Notes under the pieces: generated by a model
What the model was told of the DNA's origin: nothing
The model's input: the letters and a program-made list of their open reading frames with translations, nothing else
Databases searched by the model: none
NCBI RefSeq assembly: GCF_006569185.2
Contig: NZ_VIGC02000009.1
Span: 124,001 to 188,000 of the forward strand
Source: Litorilinea aerophila
GTDB lineage: Bacteria; Chloroflexota; Anaerolineae; Caldilineales; Caldilineaceae
Direction of reading: 5' to 3'
DNA: 64,000 nucleotides
Program-made: the position numbers and the translations under genes
In this document: positions 40,710-49,007 of the stretch, piece by piece
Position numbering within the stretch: position 1 is the first letter of the stretch
Layout: each line of letters starts with the position of its first letter

Positions 40710-40747
40710 GGCAAAGGATCTCCTACAAAAGTAGGAGATCCTTTGCC
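40710..40747. repeat. Perfect 17-bp hairpin with AAAA loop
   Basis: GGCAAAGGATCTCCTAC (40710-40726) pairs exactly with 40731-40747 around AAAA. There is no T-run. It lies 33 nt upstream of the promoter for the following gene cluster and may end transcription from the dehydrogenase gene or mark a decayed mobile element. Confidence 0.6.
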
Positions 40748-40779
40748 ACATCCTGACCGTGAGACAATATCGGCCGCCG

Positions 40780-40788
40780 TGGTATAAT
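40780..40788 (+). promoter_or_regulatory. Extended -10 promoter of the RiPP-like cluster
   Basis: TGGTATAAT at 40780-40788: a perfect TATAAT preceded by a TGn extension. No good -35 is seen, as allowed for extended -10 promoters. Transcription near 40795 leaves a leader of about 55 nt to the ATG at 40850. Confidence 0.65.
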
Positions 40789-40849
40789 GTCACCATCAGA
40801 CGTACACTGAACCACAAGCCCATTCCATTACCCATCGGATGACCGTGTG

Positions 40850-42067
40850 ATGGTATCCCCCGACCAGATCACTGCCACCCTGTCTCCGGAGTTTCGGCTG
40901 CTTTTGGCCTGCAGCCGCCCCCATCTGGATCCTGCCGGGCAGGCCAAGCTTCGAGCGTTGGTACACCGTCCCCTTTGCCCGGACACCTTCGTCGCCCTGG
41001 CCGCTACCCACCAGGTGCTCTCCCTGGCCTACCGCCACCTGCAGCGCCTCCATCCGGATTTTCTCCAGCATCCAGCGGGCCATCGCCTGGCTCTGGCTGC
41101 CCGCCGCTGGGCCGGTCGTAGCCTGCTGTTGGGCCGGGAATTGGGGCGCCTGTTCCAGGCCGGGATCCCAGCCTTAGCCTACAAGGGCCCGGTCCTGGCC
41201 CAACAGTACTACGGGCAGTGCTGGCTACGACCGGCCCAGGATCTGGACCTGTTGGCGCCCGCGTCCGCCTGGCCAGCAGTGCGACGGACGCTCCTGGCCC
41301 ATGGGTATCAACCTGTCTGCTCCTGGCACCCTGGCCAGCGGGAAGCGCTGCAGCGCCTGGGCAGCCACGAAGCGTTCTGGCATCCAGGCCGGCAGCTTCG
41401 CCTGGAACTCCACAGCCGGCTTCTGCCCATCCACCACCAGGTTCCACTGACTGCCGAACAGCTCTGGCATGCTCGCCGGCCTGTTTCGTTCCAGGACACG
41501 ACTATCGAGACCCTGGCACCGTCCCACCTCCTGCTGGCCCTCTGCATCCATGGGGCCAAACATCGCTGGGAGCGGCTGAAGTGGGTGGTGGATGTGGCTG
41601 TCGTGGCAGAGGCACACCCGGACCTGGATTGGCCGTCCCTTCTGGAGGAGGTCACCCGGCTGGGACTTCGCCGCCTGCTGCTGTTGGGCCTGGCGCTGGC
41701 CCATGGGCTGCTGGCCGCCCCTGTGCCGGCAGAAATTCGTCAGGCCATCCACGGAGATCCAGCCATCCACAGCCTGGTCCGGGGAACGCTGGCCCTCTGG
41801 CAGGAGCCAGGCAGTGGCTCTCCGCCTGTGCCTTTTTCGGCCTATGCCTATTATCTACGGGCCCGAGAACGCCCGGGGGATCGGCTACGCTTCGTGGCGG
41901 CCCTCCTGGGGCAGGCCAATCCCCTGGACATGAAGGCGCGGCAGTTGCCGTCCAGCCTGATGCCCGCCTATCGCCTGCTTCGCCCCGTCCGCCTGGTCCG
42001 TACCCATGGGTGCCGGCTGCTGCTGCGAACCCTGGGCCAGCTCATCCGGACCTTCGGGGCACCATGA
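40850..42067 (+). CDS. Nucleotidyltransferase-family protein (NTP_transf_5-like)
   Basis: A 405-residue cytosolic protein of the uncharacterised nucleotidyltransferase family often found beside lasso-peptide and related RiPP genes. The core is GRELGRLFQAGIPALAYKGPVLAQQYYG, then PAQDLDLLAPASAWPAV, where the D-x-D-like DLDLL pair corresponds to the metal-binding aspartates; FWHPGRQLRLELHSRL supplies the usual third acidic strand. LLLALCIHGAKHRWERLKWVVDVAVVAE is the helical C-terminal signature. It overlaps the kinase-like gene by 4 nt. In paeninodin-type clusters such proteins accompany a precursor kinase; their reaction is not settled. Confidence 0.78.
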   Translation: MVSPDQITATLSPEFRLLLACSRPHLDPAGQAKLRALVHRPLCPDTFVALAATHQVLSLAYRHLQRLHPDFLQHPAGHRLALAARRWAGRSLLLGRELGRLFQAGIPALAYKGPVLAQQYYGQCWLRPAQDLDLLAPASAWPAVRRTLLAHGYQPVCSWHPGQREALQRLGSHEAFWHPGRQLRLELHSRLLPIHHQVPLTAEQLWHARRPVSFQDTTIETLAPSHLLLALCIHGAKHRWERLKWVVDVAVVAEAHPDLDWPSLLEEVTRLGLRRLLLLGLALAHGLLAAPVPAEIRQAIHGDPAIHSLVRGTLALWQEPGSGSPPVPFSAYAYYLRARERPGDRLRFVAALLGQANPLDMKARQLPSSLMPAYRLLRPVRLVRTHGCRLLLRTLGQLIRTFGAP

Positions 42068-43296
42068 TGGAGCTGGAGGGTCCGATGGTCTTTCAGCAGG
42101 GCGCAGAGGAGCGGCGGGTGGACGGGGAAACGCTGACGCTCCATATCCACGGGTTCAACATCCACATCGAAAGCGACGATCCCCACACGCTGGCGGGGCT
42201 AGCTCAACTGTACGCGGCATTCCGGACGCCTGTTTCGGGCCATCCCCACCTGACCATTCGAATCCGCTGTAGGACTTCGGCCAGCGGGGATCCGCCGGCC
42301 CTGGCGATTGGCCACCTGTGGGAACCCCTGCCCGCACTGCCCTACCGGGAGGCCTACATCTGCGAGCGCGTCCAACAGGCCATCCTGGAGAGGTTGACTC
42401 CCTTTCTGCCCCTACACGCGGCCTGCATCAGCCGGAACGGCCAGGGTACACTGCTGGCAGGCGAATCCCATCACGGCAAGAGCACCCTGGCCCTCGCCCT
42501 GGCCCTTCGACAGGTCACAGTGCTGGGCGACGAGGTGGCGCTCCTCCACCCGGCGGAGGAGCGTCTGTACCCTTTTCCCCGGGCCCTCTCCCTGCGACCG
42601 GACACCTTGCACCGGCTGGCTCGCCCAGCCCTGGCCAGAATGGCCCAGCCCTGGGGCGACCGACTCCTGCTGGACCTTGCAAAGTTTCCGACGAGCCATC
42701 CTCACCCTGCCCCTGTGGCCATCCGCCACGTAATCTTCCTGGAGAGTGCCCACGGTCCCCCATCCGGCCGGGCCCAGCAGGGACCCTTCTGGCTGTTCAC
42801 AGAACCGACAGGCCCGGCCTTCATCCACGCCCTGGCCGCGCTGCCTGGGGTGCGGCACGTCATTCCCATGGGCGCCGGCCAGGTGGAGGTCCATCCCCGA
42901 CCAGGCCAGCGGACGGCCGCCATGCGCCAGGCGGAACAGCTGTGTCGGCAGGCCGGTATCCCACTGCTGAACCTGATCCGCACCCGGCTACGGCCACCAG
43001 CGTTCGGGAACGAGTCCCGGCTGCTGGCCCTGTCTCCCAGCCAGGGGGTATGCCGCCTCCTCAACCACTGCCTGACCGGCCGACCGGCAGGGACATCTGG
43101 GGAGCACGGCCAGGGCGAGGTGGGGCAGCTGCTGATGCAATTGGCGCGAGGGACCCGCGGCGCGGTCTTTCACCGGCTGACGCTGGGTCCCCTGCCCCAA
43201 ATGTTGGCGCACCTTGACCGCCTGTTGTCTTCAGAACGGATGTCGTTAGAGACGGAGCAGCAAGAATCGCATAGGTCTTGCAAGCTATCCATCTGA
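42064..43296 (+). CDS. HPr kinase-like protein
   Basis: A 410-residue protein with the HprK/HPr-kinase-related fold. The P-loop is G133-ESHHGKST-141 in GTLLAGESHHGKSTLALALA, followed by the strand VLGDEVALLHP, as in HPr-kinase-related proteins of lasso-peptide and exosortase gene clusters. No true HPr or PTS gene is present nearby. In paeninodin-type lasso clusters a homologue phosphorylates the C-terminal residue of the precursor. The precursor here ends in Leu, with no Ser at the end, so the phospho-acceptor is not obvious. Residues 300-400 are an unassigned helical region. ATG at 42067 is an alternative start. Confidence 0.78.
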   Translation: MMELEGPMVFQQGAEERRVDGETLTLHIHGFNIHIESDDPHTLAGLAQLYAAFRTPVSGHPHLTIRIRCRTSASGDPPALAIGHLWEPLPALPYREAYICERVQQAILERLTPFLPLHAACISRNGQGTLLAGESHHGKSTLALALALRQVTVLGDEVALLHPAEERLYPFPRALSLRPDTLHRLARPALARMAQPWGDRLLLDLAKFPTSHPHPAPVAIRHVIFLESAHGPPSGRAQQGPFWLFTEPTGPAFIHALAALPGVRHVIPMGAGQVEVHPRPGQRTAAMRQAEQLCRQAGIPLLNLIRTRLRPPAFGNESRLLALSPSQGVCRLLNHCLTGRPAGTSGEHGQGEVGQLLMQLARGTRGAVFHRLTLGPLPQMLAHLDRLLSSERMSLETEQQESHRSCKLSI

Positions 43297-43307
43297 AACC
43301 GAGGAGC

Positions 43308-46300
43308 ATGCGTACCATCATCCCCCGACGACGCCGCTCTTCCCGCGATGTGCGTCCCTGCATCATGAGCCCCGTTGGTTCCTGGCCGCTCGCCCTGCTG
43401 CTGGTCTTGTCCACAGCCATGGGCGGCGGGTTACCGGCATCGGTCGCCAGGGCGGCCAACACCCGATGGCAAACCGACGTGACCCTCCTCCAGGCTGACG
43501 CCGACTCCATGGAGCTGCTCTTCACCGCCACCCTGCCCCATCCCGGGGATGGAAGCCCGCCGCCAGAGGCGTTGAGCCGGACAGTGCTCCTGGGCGTGCC
43601 CACCCTGGCCGGCCTCCGGCTGGAGATCCTGGATGCCATCTCAATCCCCCTGGCCCCCCAGGCCGGGCTCACACCGTCTGCCGGAGAGCCGGTGGCGCTG
43701 GTGGAGCAGGGCTACCTGGGCGAGCAGGCGGTGGTTGCGCTGACCTTTACACCCCTGCAACAGGCTAAGGTAGACTCGGACCAGCTCCGCCTGTATCGCC
43801 GCCTCCGGGTAGCGCTGCGCTGGGATACAGTGGCCGCAGCGGCAGGCCCCGTCCCAACCCGGCCCCTCTACGCCGACCTGTGGCAGACCACCCTGTTCAA
43901 CGGTCCTACGCCAACGGCTCAGGCGCCTGAAGCCATTCCCGTTCCACCGCCCAGGCCGGCGGCAGCCGCGAACTCCTGGCCCGCGCTGAAGATCTTCGTG
44001 GACCAGACGGGTATCTACCGGCTGACCTACGACGAGCTGCTCCAGGCCGGGCTGGATCTGGCCACCCTGGATCCCCGCCACTTGCAGCTCTGGCACCGGG
44101 GCATCCAGCAGGCCATCCTGGTAGACGGTGAGGCGGACGGCCGCTTTGATAACGGTGACACCCTCCTCTTCTTCGGCCAGGGCATCGACCTGCACGGCCC
44201 AGATGGCCTCTACACCACCGAGAATGTCTACTGGCTCCAGGTGGGCCCCGAACCGGGTATCCGCATGGCAACCCGAGACGGGACACCCGACGGGGCGGTG
44301 CCTGTGGCCCAGACATTTCCAGAGCATCGCCACGTGGAGGTGGACACGGCCTACTGGCAGACCATGCCGCCCGACCTGGGCACAGACCGCTGGTTCTGGG
44401 GCACCCGGCTCAGCCCCAACAGCGAGGGGATGCCGGCTAGCCGGGACTATCCTTTCACCCTGGCCCCGCCGCCAGCCGACATCCCAGAGTCGGCCACCCT
44501 CCGGGCCCGGCTCAAGGGCTACACCGCCGGCGCCCACCGAACCCGACTGATCCTGAACGGCACACCTATCGACGAGCAGACATGGCAGGGACAGGCCGAC
44601 TTCGATCACGTGGTGACCATCGACCACAGCCTGCTCCAGGCCGGTGACAATGTCCTCACGGTGGAGGCCCTGGAGAGCGGCACGGAGCCCGACCAGGTGC
44701 TGGTCAACTGGCTGGAAGTGGACTATCTGGCAGGCTACCTGGCCCAAGACGATGAGCTGGCCTTCTCACTGCCCGGCCCAGGCTCCTGGCAGGTGGTCAT
44801 CCCAGGCTTCACCCAGTCGACCATCACCGTGCTGGACGTCAGCCGGCCGGAGGCGCCGGTGCGTCTGGTGAATGGGCAGGTGCTGGCCCAGGATACCGGC
44901 TACTGGCTACACCTGACCGACACCGCCTCGACCATGCCCCGCTACTGGGCCGCCACACCGGCCCGCTACCGCCGCCCCCTGCGCATCCAGGCGGACCGCC
45001 CTTCCCAGTGGCGCTCGCCAACCCACGGTGCGGACTATGTGGTGATCACCCACGCCAATTTCTACACCAGCGCCCTGCGTCTGGCCGGGCACCGCCAGGG
45101 CCAGGGGCTGCGGGTCGCAGTGGTGGACGTGGCCGACCTCTACGATGAGTTCAGCGACGGCATCTTCAATCCCCGGGCTATCCGGGATTTCCTGGCCTAC
45201 GCCTACCGGTACTGGCAGCCACCGGCTCCCACCTACGTCCTGCTGCTGGGCGATGCCTACCAGGACTACCGGGACATCCTGGGATTCGACCGGGTGAACT
45301 ACGTGCCCTCCCAGGTGATCGCCACCCGGGATTTCGGCGAAACGTCGTCGGACAACTGGTTTGTGACGGTTCATGGGGACGATCCCCTGCCCGACCTGCT
45401 CATTGGCCGCCTGCCGGCCCGCACAGCCCAGGAGGCAGAGGCCATGGTCAACAAGATCATCGACTATGACCGGTACCCACCGGAACCGGTGTGGGATCGC
45501 CAGGTCCTGCTGGTGGCCGATGACGACGACCCGCTATTCAGCGCCATCTCCCAGGACTTGCGGCAACGCCTGCCGCCCGATTACCAGGCACAACTGCTGG
45601 ACATGGCCGACTTCCCGCCGGGCGATCCCACGGCGGCCATCCTGGCCGCTATCAACCAGGGACGCCTGCTGGTGAACTACGCCGGCCACGGCGAGTACTA
45701 CCGCTGGGGCCTGTGGCAGGGTGGAACCATCCTGGAGCTGGCCGACGTGGCGGCCCTGGACAACCAGACACGCCTTCCCTTCATCACCGTGGCCAATTGC
45801 CTCAACGGTTTCTTCAGCGGCCCCAACCCCAGCCTGGCGGAAGGATTCCTGGCCCACGGGCAGGGAGGTGCGGTGGCCGTCTGGGCGCCCACGGGCCTGG
45901 GTCAGCCCGCCGGCCATCGGATCCTTCTGGATGCGCTCTACGATGCCTTCTTCCGGGATAGCCTCCTGTCCCTGGGAGCGGCCACTGCCGCCGCCCGCAT
46001 CACAGCCTTCAGCCGCAGCCCGGCCTGGCGGAACCTCCTGGACACCTACGCCCTGTTGGGCGATCCGGCCACCGTGCTGGGCGCGCCGCCCAATCCCCCG
46101 CGCCTCACAGCCGTGGAACCACCCGCCGGGGCGCAGGAGGTACCCATCGATACGTCCATTGTCCTCACCTTCAGCAAGCGAATGGACCCGGCCACCGTCC
46201 AGGTGACCGGCGTGGAGAATGCCACCGCGGTCTGGAACGCCACCGGTACCCGGCTCACGCTTAACCATCCCCCGCTGGCCCATGGTCGAACCTATCAACT

Positions 46301-46736
46301 GCAGGTATTCGGGCAGGACAGCGGGGGTAACCCGCTGGCAGAGGGGGAGATCCCTAACCCCTGGCATTTCCAGGTGAGCCAGGACGACATCCCACCTCAA
46401 GTCGTGGTCACGGTGGAAACAGGCGTGGACCCCACCCGGCCAACCATCCACCTCCGCTTTTCTGAGCCGGTGCGCCCCGGCAGCGTCGCCATCCAACTGA
46501 CGCCATCCCTCCAGTCGCCGCCGGGCGAGGAGGAAACCCGTTTGAGCTTGCTCTGGGCGGAGGACGGCCGGGAAGCCTGGCTGGCACAGGTACCCTGGAT
46601 GCCCGGCACGGTCTACACCTTACGGGTGGAGAGGGCCCAGGACCTGGCGGGTAATCCGCTGGTGGCGCCGGTGGCCATCCAGTTTCACGTGGCGGACCGG
46701 CATCAGGTCTACCTGCCCCAGATCCAGCAGCCGTAG
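43308..46736 (+). CDS. Secreted gingipain-like C25 peptidase with Big_5 domains
   Basis: A 1142-residue exported protein. An Arg-rich N-terminus (RTIIPRRRRSS) leads to the signal segment PLALLLVLSTAMGG. A beta-rich N-terminal region (about 50-560) precedes the C25 caspase-like domain (about 565-930) with H794 (NYAGHGEYYRWG) and C831 (TVANCLNGFF) as the catalytic pair. ADYVVITHANFY and YVLLLGDAYQDYRD are typical strands. Two Ig-like Big_5/SbsA domains follow (about 935-1125: VPIDTSIVLTFSKRMDPATV). It ends HQVYLPQIQQP. It starts 11 nt after the kinase-like gene. ATG at 43308 has GAGGAG too close, so the true start may be slightly different. Confidence 0.83.
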   Translation: MRTIIPRRRRSSRDVRPCIMSPVGSWPLALLLVLSTAMGGGLPASVARAANTRWQTDVTLLQADADSMELLFTATLPHPGDGSPPPEALSRTVLLGVPTLAGLRLEILDAISIPLAPQAGLTPSAGEPVALVEQGYLGEQAVVALTFTPLQQAKVDSDQLRLYRRLRVALRWDTVAAAAGPVPTRPLYADLWQTTLFNGPTPTAQAPEAIPVPPPRPAAAANSWPALKIFVDQTGIYRLTYDELLQAGLDLATLDPRHLQLWHRGIQQAILVDGEADGRFDNGDTLLFFGQGIDLHGPDGLYTTENVYWLQVGPEPGIRMATRDGTPDGAVPVAQTFPEHRHVEVDTAYWQTMPPDLGTDRWFWGTRLSPNSEGMPASRDYPFTLAPPPADIPESATLRARLKGYTAGAHRTRLILNGTPIDEQTWQGQADFDHVVTIDHSLLQAGDNVLTVEALESGTEPDQVLVNWLEVDYLAGYLAQDDELAFSLPGPGSWQVVIPGFTQSTITVLDVSRPEAPVRLVNGQVLAQDTGYWLHLTDTASTMPRYWAATPARYRRPLRIQADRPSQWRSPTHGADYVVITHANFYTSALRLAGHRQGQGLRVAVVDVADLYDEFSDGIFNPRAIRDFLAYAYRYWQPPAPTYVLLLGDAYQDYRDILGFDRVNYVPSQVIATRDFGETSSDNWFVTVHGDDPLPDLLIGRLPARTAQEAEAMVNKIIDYDRYPPEPVWDRQVLLVADDDDPLFSAISQDLRQRLPPDYQAQLLDMADFPPGDPTAAILAAINQGRLLVNYAGHGEYYRWGLWQGGTILELADVAALDNQTRLPFITVANCLNGFFSGPNPSLAEGFLAHGQGGAVAVWAPTGLGQPAGHRILLDALYDAFFRDSLLSLGAATAAARITAFSRSPAWRNLLDTYALLGDPATVLGAPPNPPRLTAVEPPAGAQEVPIDTSIVLTFSKRMDPATVQVTGVENATAVWNATGTRLTLNHPPLAHGRTYQLQVFGQDSGGNPLAEGEIPNPWHFQVSQDDIPPQVVVTVETGVDPTRPTIHLRFSEPVRPGSVAIQLTPSLQSPPGEEETRLSLLWAEDGREAWLAQVPWMPGTVYTLRVERAQDLAGNPLVAPVAIQFHVADRHQVYLPQIQQP

Positions 46737-46776
46737 GGGCAGGTGCTCCTTCGCCACGCAAGGATGACTCCCCTGC

Positions 46777-46903
46777 AAAAAGGGCATTTTTAAACGCAAA
46801 GGCAGAAAGGCGCAAAGGCGCAAAGAAACGCAGGAGAGAGCAACCCGAATCAGCGTTCATCGGCGTGGGTCAGCGTCCTCATTTGACCTTTGTGCAGTAG
46901 AGC
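46777..46903 (-). repeat. CGCAAAG-type dispersed element, copy 2
   Basis: The reverse-oriented partner of 7005-7132: AAAAAGGGC, then GCGCAAAGGCGCAAAGAAAC, then CTCATTTGACCTTTGTGC. It occupies half of the 262-nt gap between the C25 peptidase and the lamin-tail gene. A TAGGGGCAGGTG unit lies just before it near 46734. Confidence 0.75.
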
Positions 46904-46998
46904 CCAGGATGCGTGACCTACGTGAGAATCCATGGGTCTATTGCCATCGGGCTGGAATAGTTCTCGTCACAGAATCCGTCACAGGAGGAGAAGATCCC

Positions 46999-47979
46999 AT
47001 GAGACGAGCCTGGATCGCTGGAGTGAGCGCGGCCATCGCGTGGTTGACGGCTGCGCTGTCGGCCCTGGCCGTGCAGAGCGGCCCGTCCTTCACGCTGGAT
47101 CCGCCCACGGTAGTGTTTATTAACGAGATCCATTACGACAATGCAGGCACAGATACGGGCGAGGCGGTGGAGCTCGTGGCGCCGGCAGGCACAGACCTGT
47201 CGGCCATGGCCCTGGTCTTCTACAACGGCGCGAACGGCACCGTCTACCGCACTGTGGCCGCGCCGGAAACGGCGGCGGGCCAGTGTGGTGACTACGATGT
47301 CTACGTCATCAAGCTGTCGACCAACGGCATCCAGAATGACATGGATGGGATAGCCCTGGTCAACACGGCCACCGACACCCTGGTCCAGTTCCTCAGCTAC
47401 GAAGGGAGCTTCACCGCCGCCGACGGGCCGGCCGCCGGCTACACCAGCACCGACATCGGCGTCCAGGAATCCAACTCGACCCCCATCAGCCGCTCCCTCC
47501 AGCTCAGCGGGCCGGTCATCACCACAACCACCTCCGGCAGCACGTACAACGACTTCACCTGGCATGGCCCCATCTCAGATACTTTCGGCGCCTGTAACAC
47601 CGGCCAGATGCTCACCTTTCCGCCCACCCTGGTGACGCTCCTCGCCTTTGACGCCCGGGTGGATGGGGAGACGGTCCACCTGACGTGGGAAAGTGGGGTG
47701 GAGGTGGATAACGCCGGCTTCCACCTCTACCGGGCCAGGGATTCAGCCGGACCATACCGCCGCATCACGGAGCAGCTCATCGCCCCCCGGGCCGAGCCGG
47801 GCCAGGGAGCCCGTTACCACTTCACGGATCGTCCGGGCCCAGGCACCCACTTCTACCAGCTGGAGGACGTGGATAACCGGGGCGTTGCCACCCGCCACGG
47901 CCCCATCCAGGTGACCCTCCTGCAGACCACCGCCCTATCCCATGGGCCACGCCTCTACCTGCCCCATGTGCAGCGTTGA
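46999..47979 (+). CDS. Secreted lamin-tail-domain protein
   Basis: A 326-residue exported protein. The signal peptide (AWIAGVSAAIAWLTAALSALA) is followed by a lamin-tail/LTD-like domain (about 37-210): VVFINEIHYDNAGTDTGEAVELVAP, a typical opening, and LVFYNGANGTVY. Residues about 220-310 form a fibronectin-like region (VTLLAFDARVDGETVHLTWESGVEVDNAGF, a phrase common in secreted Chloroflexota proteins). It ends PRLYLPHVQR. AGGAGGAG eight nt before the ATG at 46999 is a strong ribosome site. No enzymatic function is evident; it may be an adhesive or binding protein. The next gene starts inside its last codons. Confidence 0.8.
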   Translation: MRRAWIAGVSAAIAWLTAALSALAVQSGPSFTLDPPTVVFINEIHYDNAGTDTGEAVELVAPAGTDLSAMALVFYNGANGTVYRTVAAPETAAGQCGDYDVYVIKLSTNGIQNDMDGIALVNTATDTLVQFLSYEGSFTAADGPAAGYTSTDIGVQESNSTPISRSLQLSGPVITTTTSGSTYNDFTWHGPISDTFGACNTGQMLTFPPTLVTLLAFDARVDGETVHLTWESGVEVDNAGFHLYRARDSAGPYRRITEQLIAPRAEPGQGARYHFTDRPGPGTHFYQLEDVDNRGVATRHGPIQVTLLQTTALSHGPRLYLPHVQR

Positions 47980-48463
47980 GCCGTGCAACCGTGGGCCCAC
48001 GCCAGCCACGGCCGGGATAGTGGCTCTGCGCCTCTGGCGACAAGCCCACCGTAGTCACTGGTTCCCCATCCAGGGCCAGAGCATGTGGCCCTTCCTGCAG
48101 GAGGGGGATCGCATCCTGGTGGCCCATGGGGCGTCGGAGATCCGGGCAGGGGATGTGATCCTGATGGCCTACCCCGGGCCGGCGGACGGTGGCACGCGCC
48201 TGGTAGCCCACCGCTTACTCCGCCGACAGCGCCGGGGCGATACGATCATCTTCCAGACCAAAGGAGACAGCCGCCGTCGACCCGACCCACCCCTCCCAGC
48301 CAGCGCCCTGGCCGGCAAGGTCATCGCAGTGGCGCGCGGGGGCCGCGTCCGCCGGGTAGACGGGCCGCTCTGGCGGGCGCTGGGATGGTTCCTGGCCTGG
48401 GCCGGGCCGTGGATGTATCGGGCCAGGAGCTGCGGCTGTCCCAGGAGAAGGAGAACGAGATGA
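47966..48463 (+). CDS. S24/S26-family (signal peptidase I-like) peptidase
   Basis: A 165-residue protein with the S26 Ser-Lys layout: S39 in IQGQSMWPFLQEGDRILV and K99 in FQTKGDSRR. The helical membrane anchor of housekeeping LepB is missing at the N-terminus, so this is the short S24/S26 form that recurs next to RiPP genes. It overlaps the lamin-tail gene by 14 nt and ends at the ATGA shared with the precursor-like peptide. A role in removing a leader or processing the peptide is inferred. GTG at 48020 is an alternative start. Confidence 0.75.
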   Translation: MCSVEPCNRGPTPATAGIVALRLWRQAHRSHWFPIQGQSMWPFLQEGDRILVAHGASEIRAGDVILMAYPGPADGGTRLVAHRLLRRQRRGDTIIFQTKGDSRRRPDPPLPASALAGKVIAVARGGRVRRVDGPLWRALGWFLAWAGPWMYRARSCGCPRRRRTR

Positions 48464-48651
48464 ATAGCAGGAACGAAGGACATCTAAACGCCAAGCGGGG
48501 TGCGACGAGCCAGGAAAGATCTCCAGATCAGGAGCGGCCGCCCTACGAACCGCCCCGGCTGCGCACCTACACCGAGGAGGAACTGTTGAACGAGCTGGGG
48601 CCAGCCCAGACCGGCGGCTATATCAATCCATTTGGGGAGGATATCCTGTGA
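48460..48651 (+). CDS. Putative RiPP precursor peptide
   Basis: A 63-residue peptide with AAGGAG about eight nt upstream of its ATG, overlapping the S26-like gene (ATGA) and the PqqD-like gene (GTGA). The leader is charged and holds YEPPRL at 29-34, matching the YxxPxL motif bound by PqqD-like B1 proteins, then EEELLNELGPAQ (39-50). The end is T51-G52-G53-Y-I-N-P-F-G-E60-D61-I-L63. Thr two residues before a Gly core start, and Glu/Asp at positions 8 and 9 counted from G53, fit the lasso rule for a G53-E60 or G53-D61 macrolactam. However, only two or three residues would remain as a tail, too few for a normal threaded lasso. Function is inferred from motif and context. Confidence 0.68.
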   Translation: MNSRNEGHLNAKRGATSQERSPDQERPPYEPPRLRTYTEEELLNELGPAQTGGYINPFGEDIL

Positions 48652-48959
48652 GTAGAAGCCTGTGTCCCCGGCGTCGTAACGGATTACTGGAGGAGGCCAT
48701 GGGGGAGGAGCTGGTGGTGTATGACCCTGAGACGCAGAAGATCCACTTTCTCAACGGGACAGCCAGCCTGGTCTGGCAGCTGTGCGACGGCCGTCACCCA
48801 CTCCCAGAACTGGCGGCGGCCCTCCACATCCGCTTCCACGTCCCGGCGGACCGGAATGTGGAAGCGGATGTGGAGGCGCTGTTGGCCGAGCTCGACCGGC
48901 AGGGCCTGCTGGCAGACCCCTGTCCGGCCAGGAGACCGGACCTGCGACATGGGGCGTGA
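48648..48959 (+). CDS. PqqD-like RiPP recognition element (B1 type)
   Basis: A 103-residue PqqD-fold protein: ELVVYDPETQKIHFLNGTASLVWQLCDGRHPLPELAAAL is the classic PqqD sequence, in which a winged-helix/beta sheet binds the precursor leader. The C-terminal helix ELDRQGLL is also typical. Such proteins deliver the leader to the maturation enzymes. Start GTG at 48648 overlaps the peptide's TGA. No fused transglutaminase-like B2 protease domain is present, and none is found elsewhere in the window. Confidence 0.86.
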   Translation: MSRSLCPRRRNGLLEEAMGEELVVYDPETQKIHFLNGTASLVWQLCDGRHPLPELAAALHIRFHVPADRNVEADVEALLAELDRQGLLADPCPARRPDLRHGA

Positions 48960-48962
48960 AGG

Positions 48963-48996
48963 GGAAACCCTCGGCAAATTTCTGCCGGGATTCACC
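48963..48996 (-). repeat. Dispersed palindromic element, half copy D
   Basis: A partial arm, read on the minus strand as GGTGAATCCCGGCAGAAATT followed by TGCCGAGGGTTTCCC. It lies directly after the PqqD-like gene and before the convergent SPFH gene, so it closes the RiPP-like cluster. Confidence 0.65.
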
Positions 48997-49007
48997 GGCG
49001 CCCGGAC

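Noticed and set aside
42064-43296. Genuine HPr kinase/phosphorylase of a PTS system
   Set aside because: No HPr or PTS genes are near, and the overlap with the nucleotidyltransferase gene matches RiPP-associated kinases.
48648-48959. PqqD-like gene as part of PQQ biosynthesis
   Set aside because: No pqqA, B, C or E gene is adjacent; the overlapping peptide has a YxxPxL leader instead of a PqqA Glu-x3-Tyr core.
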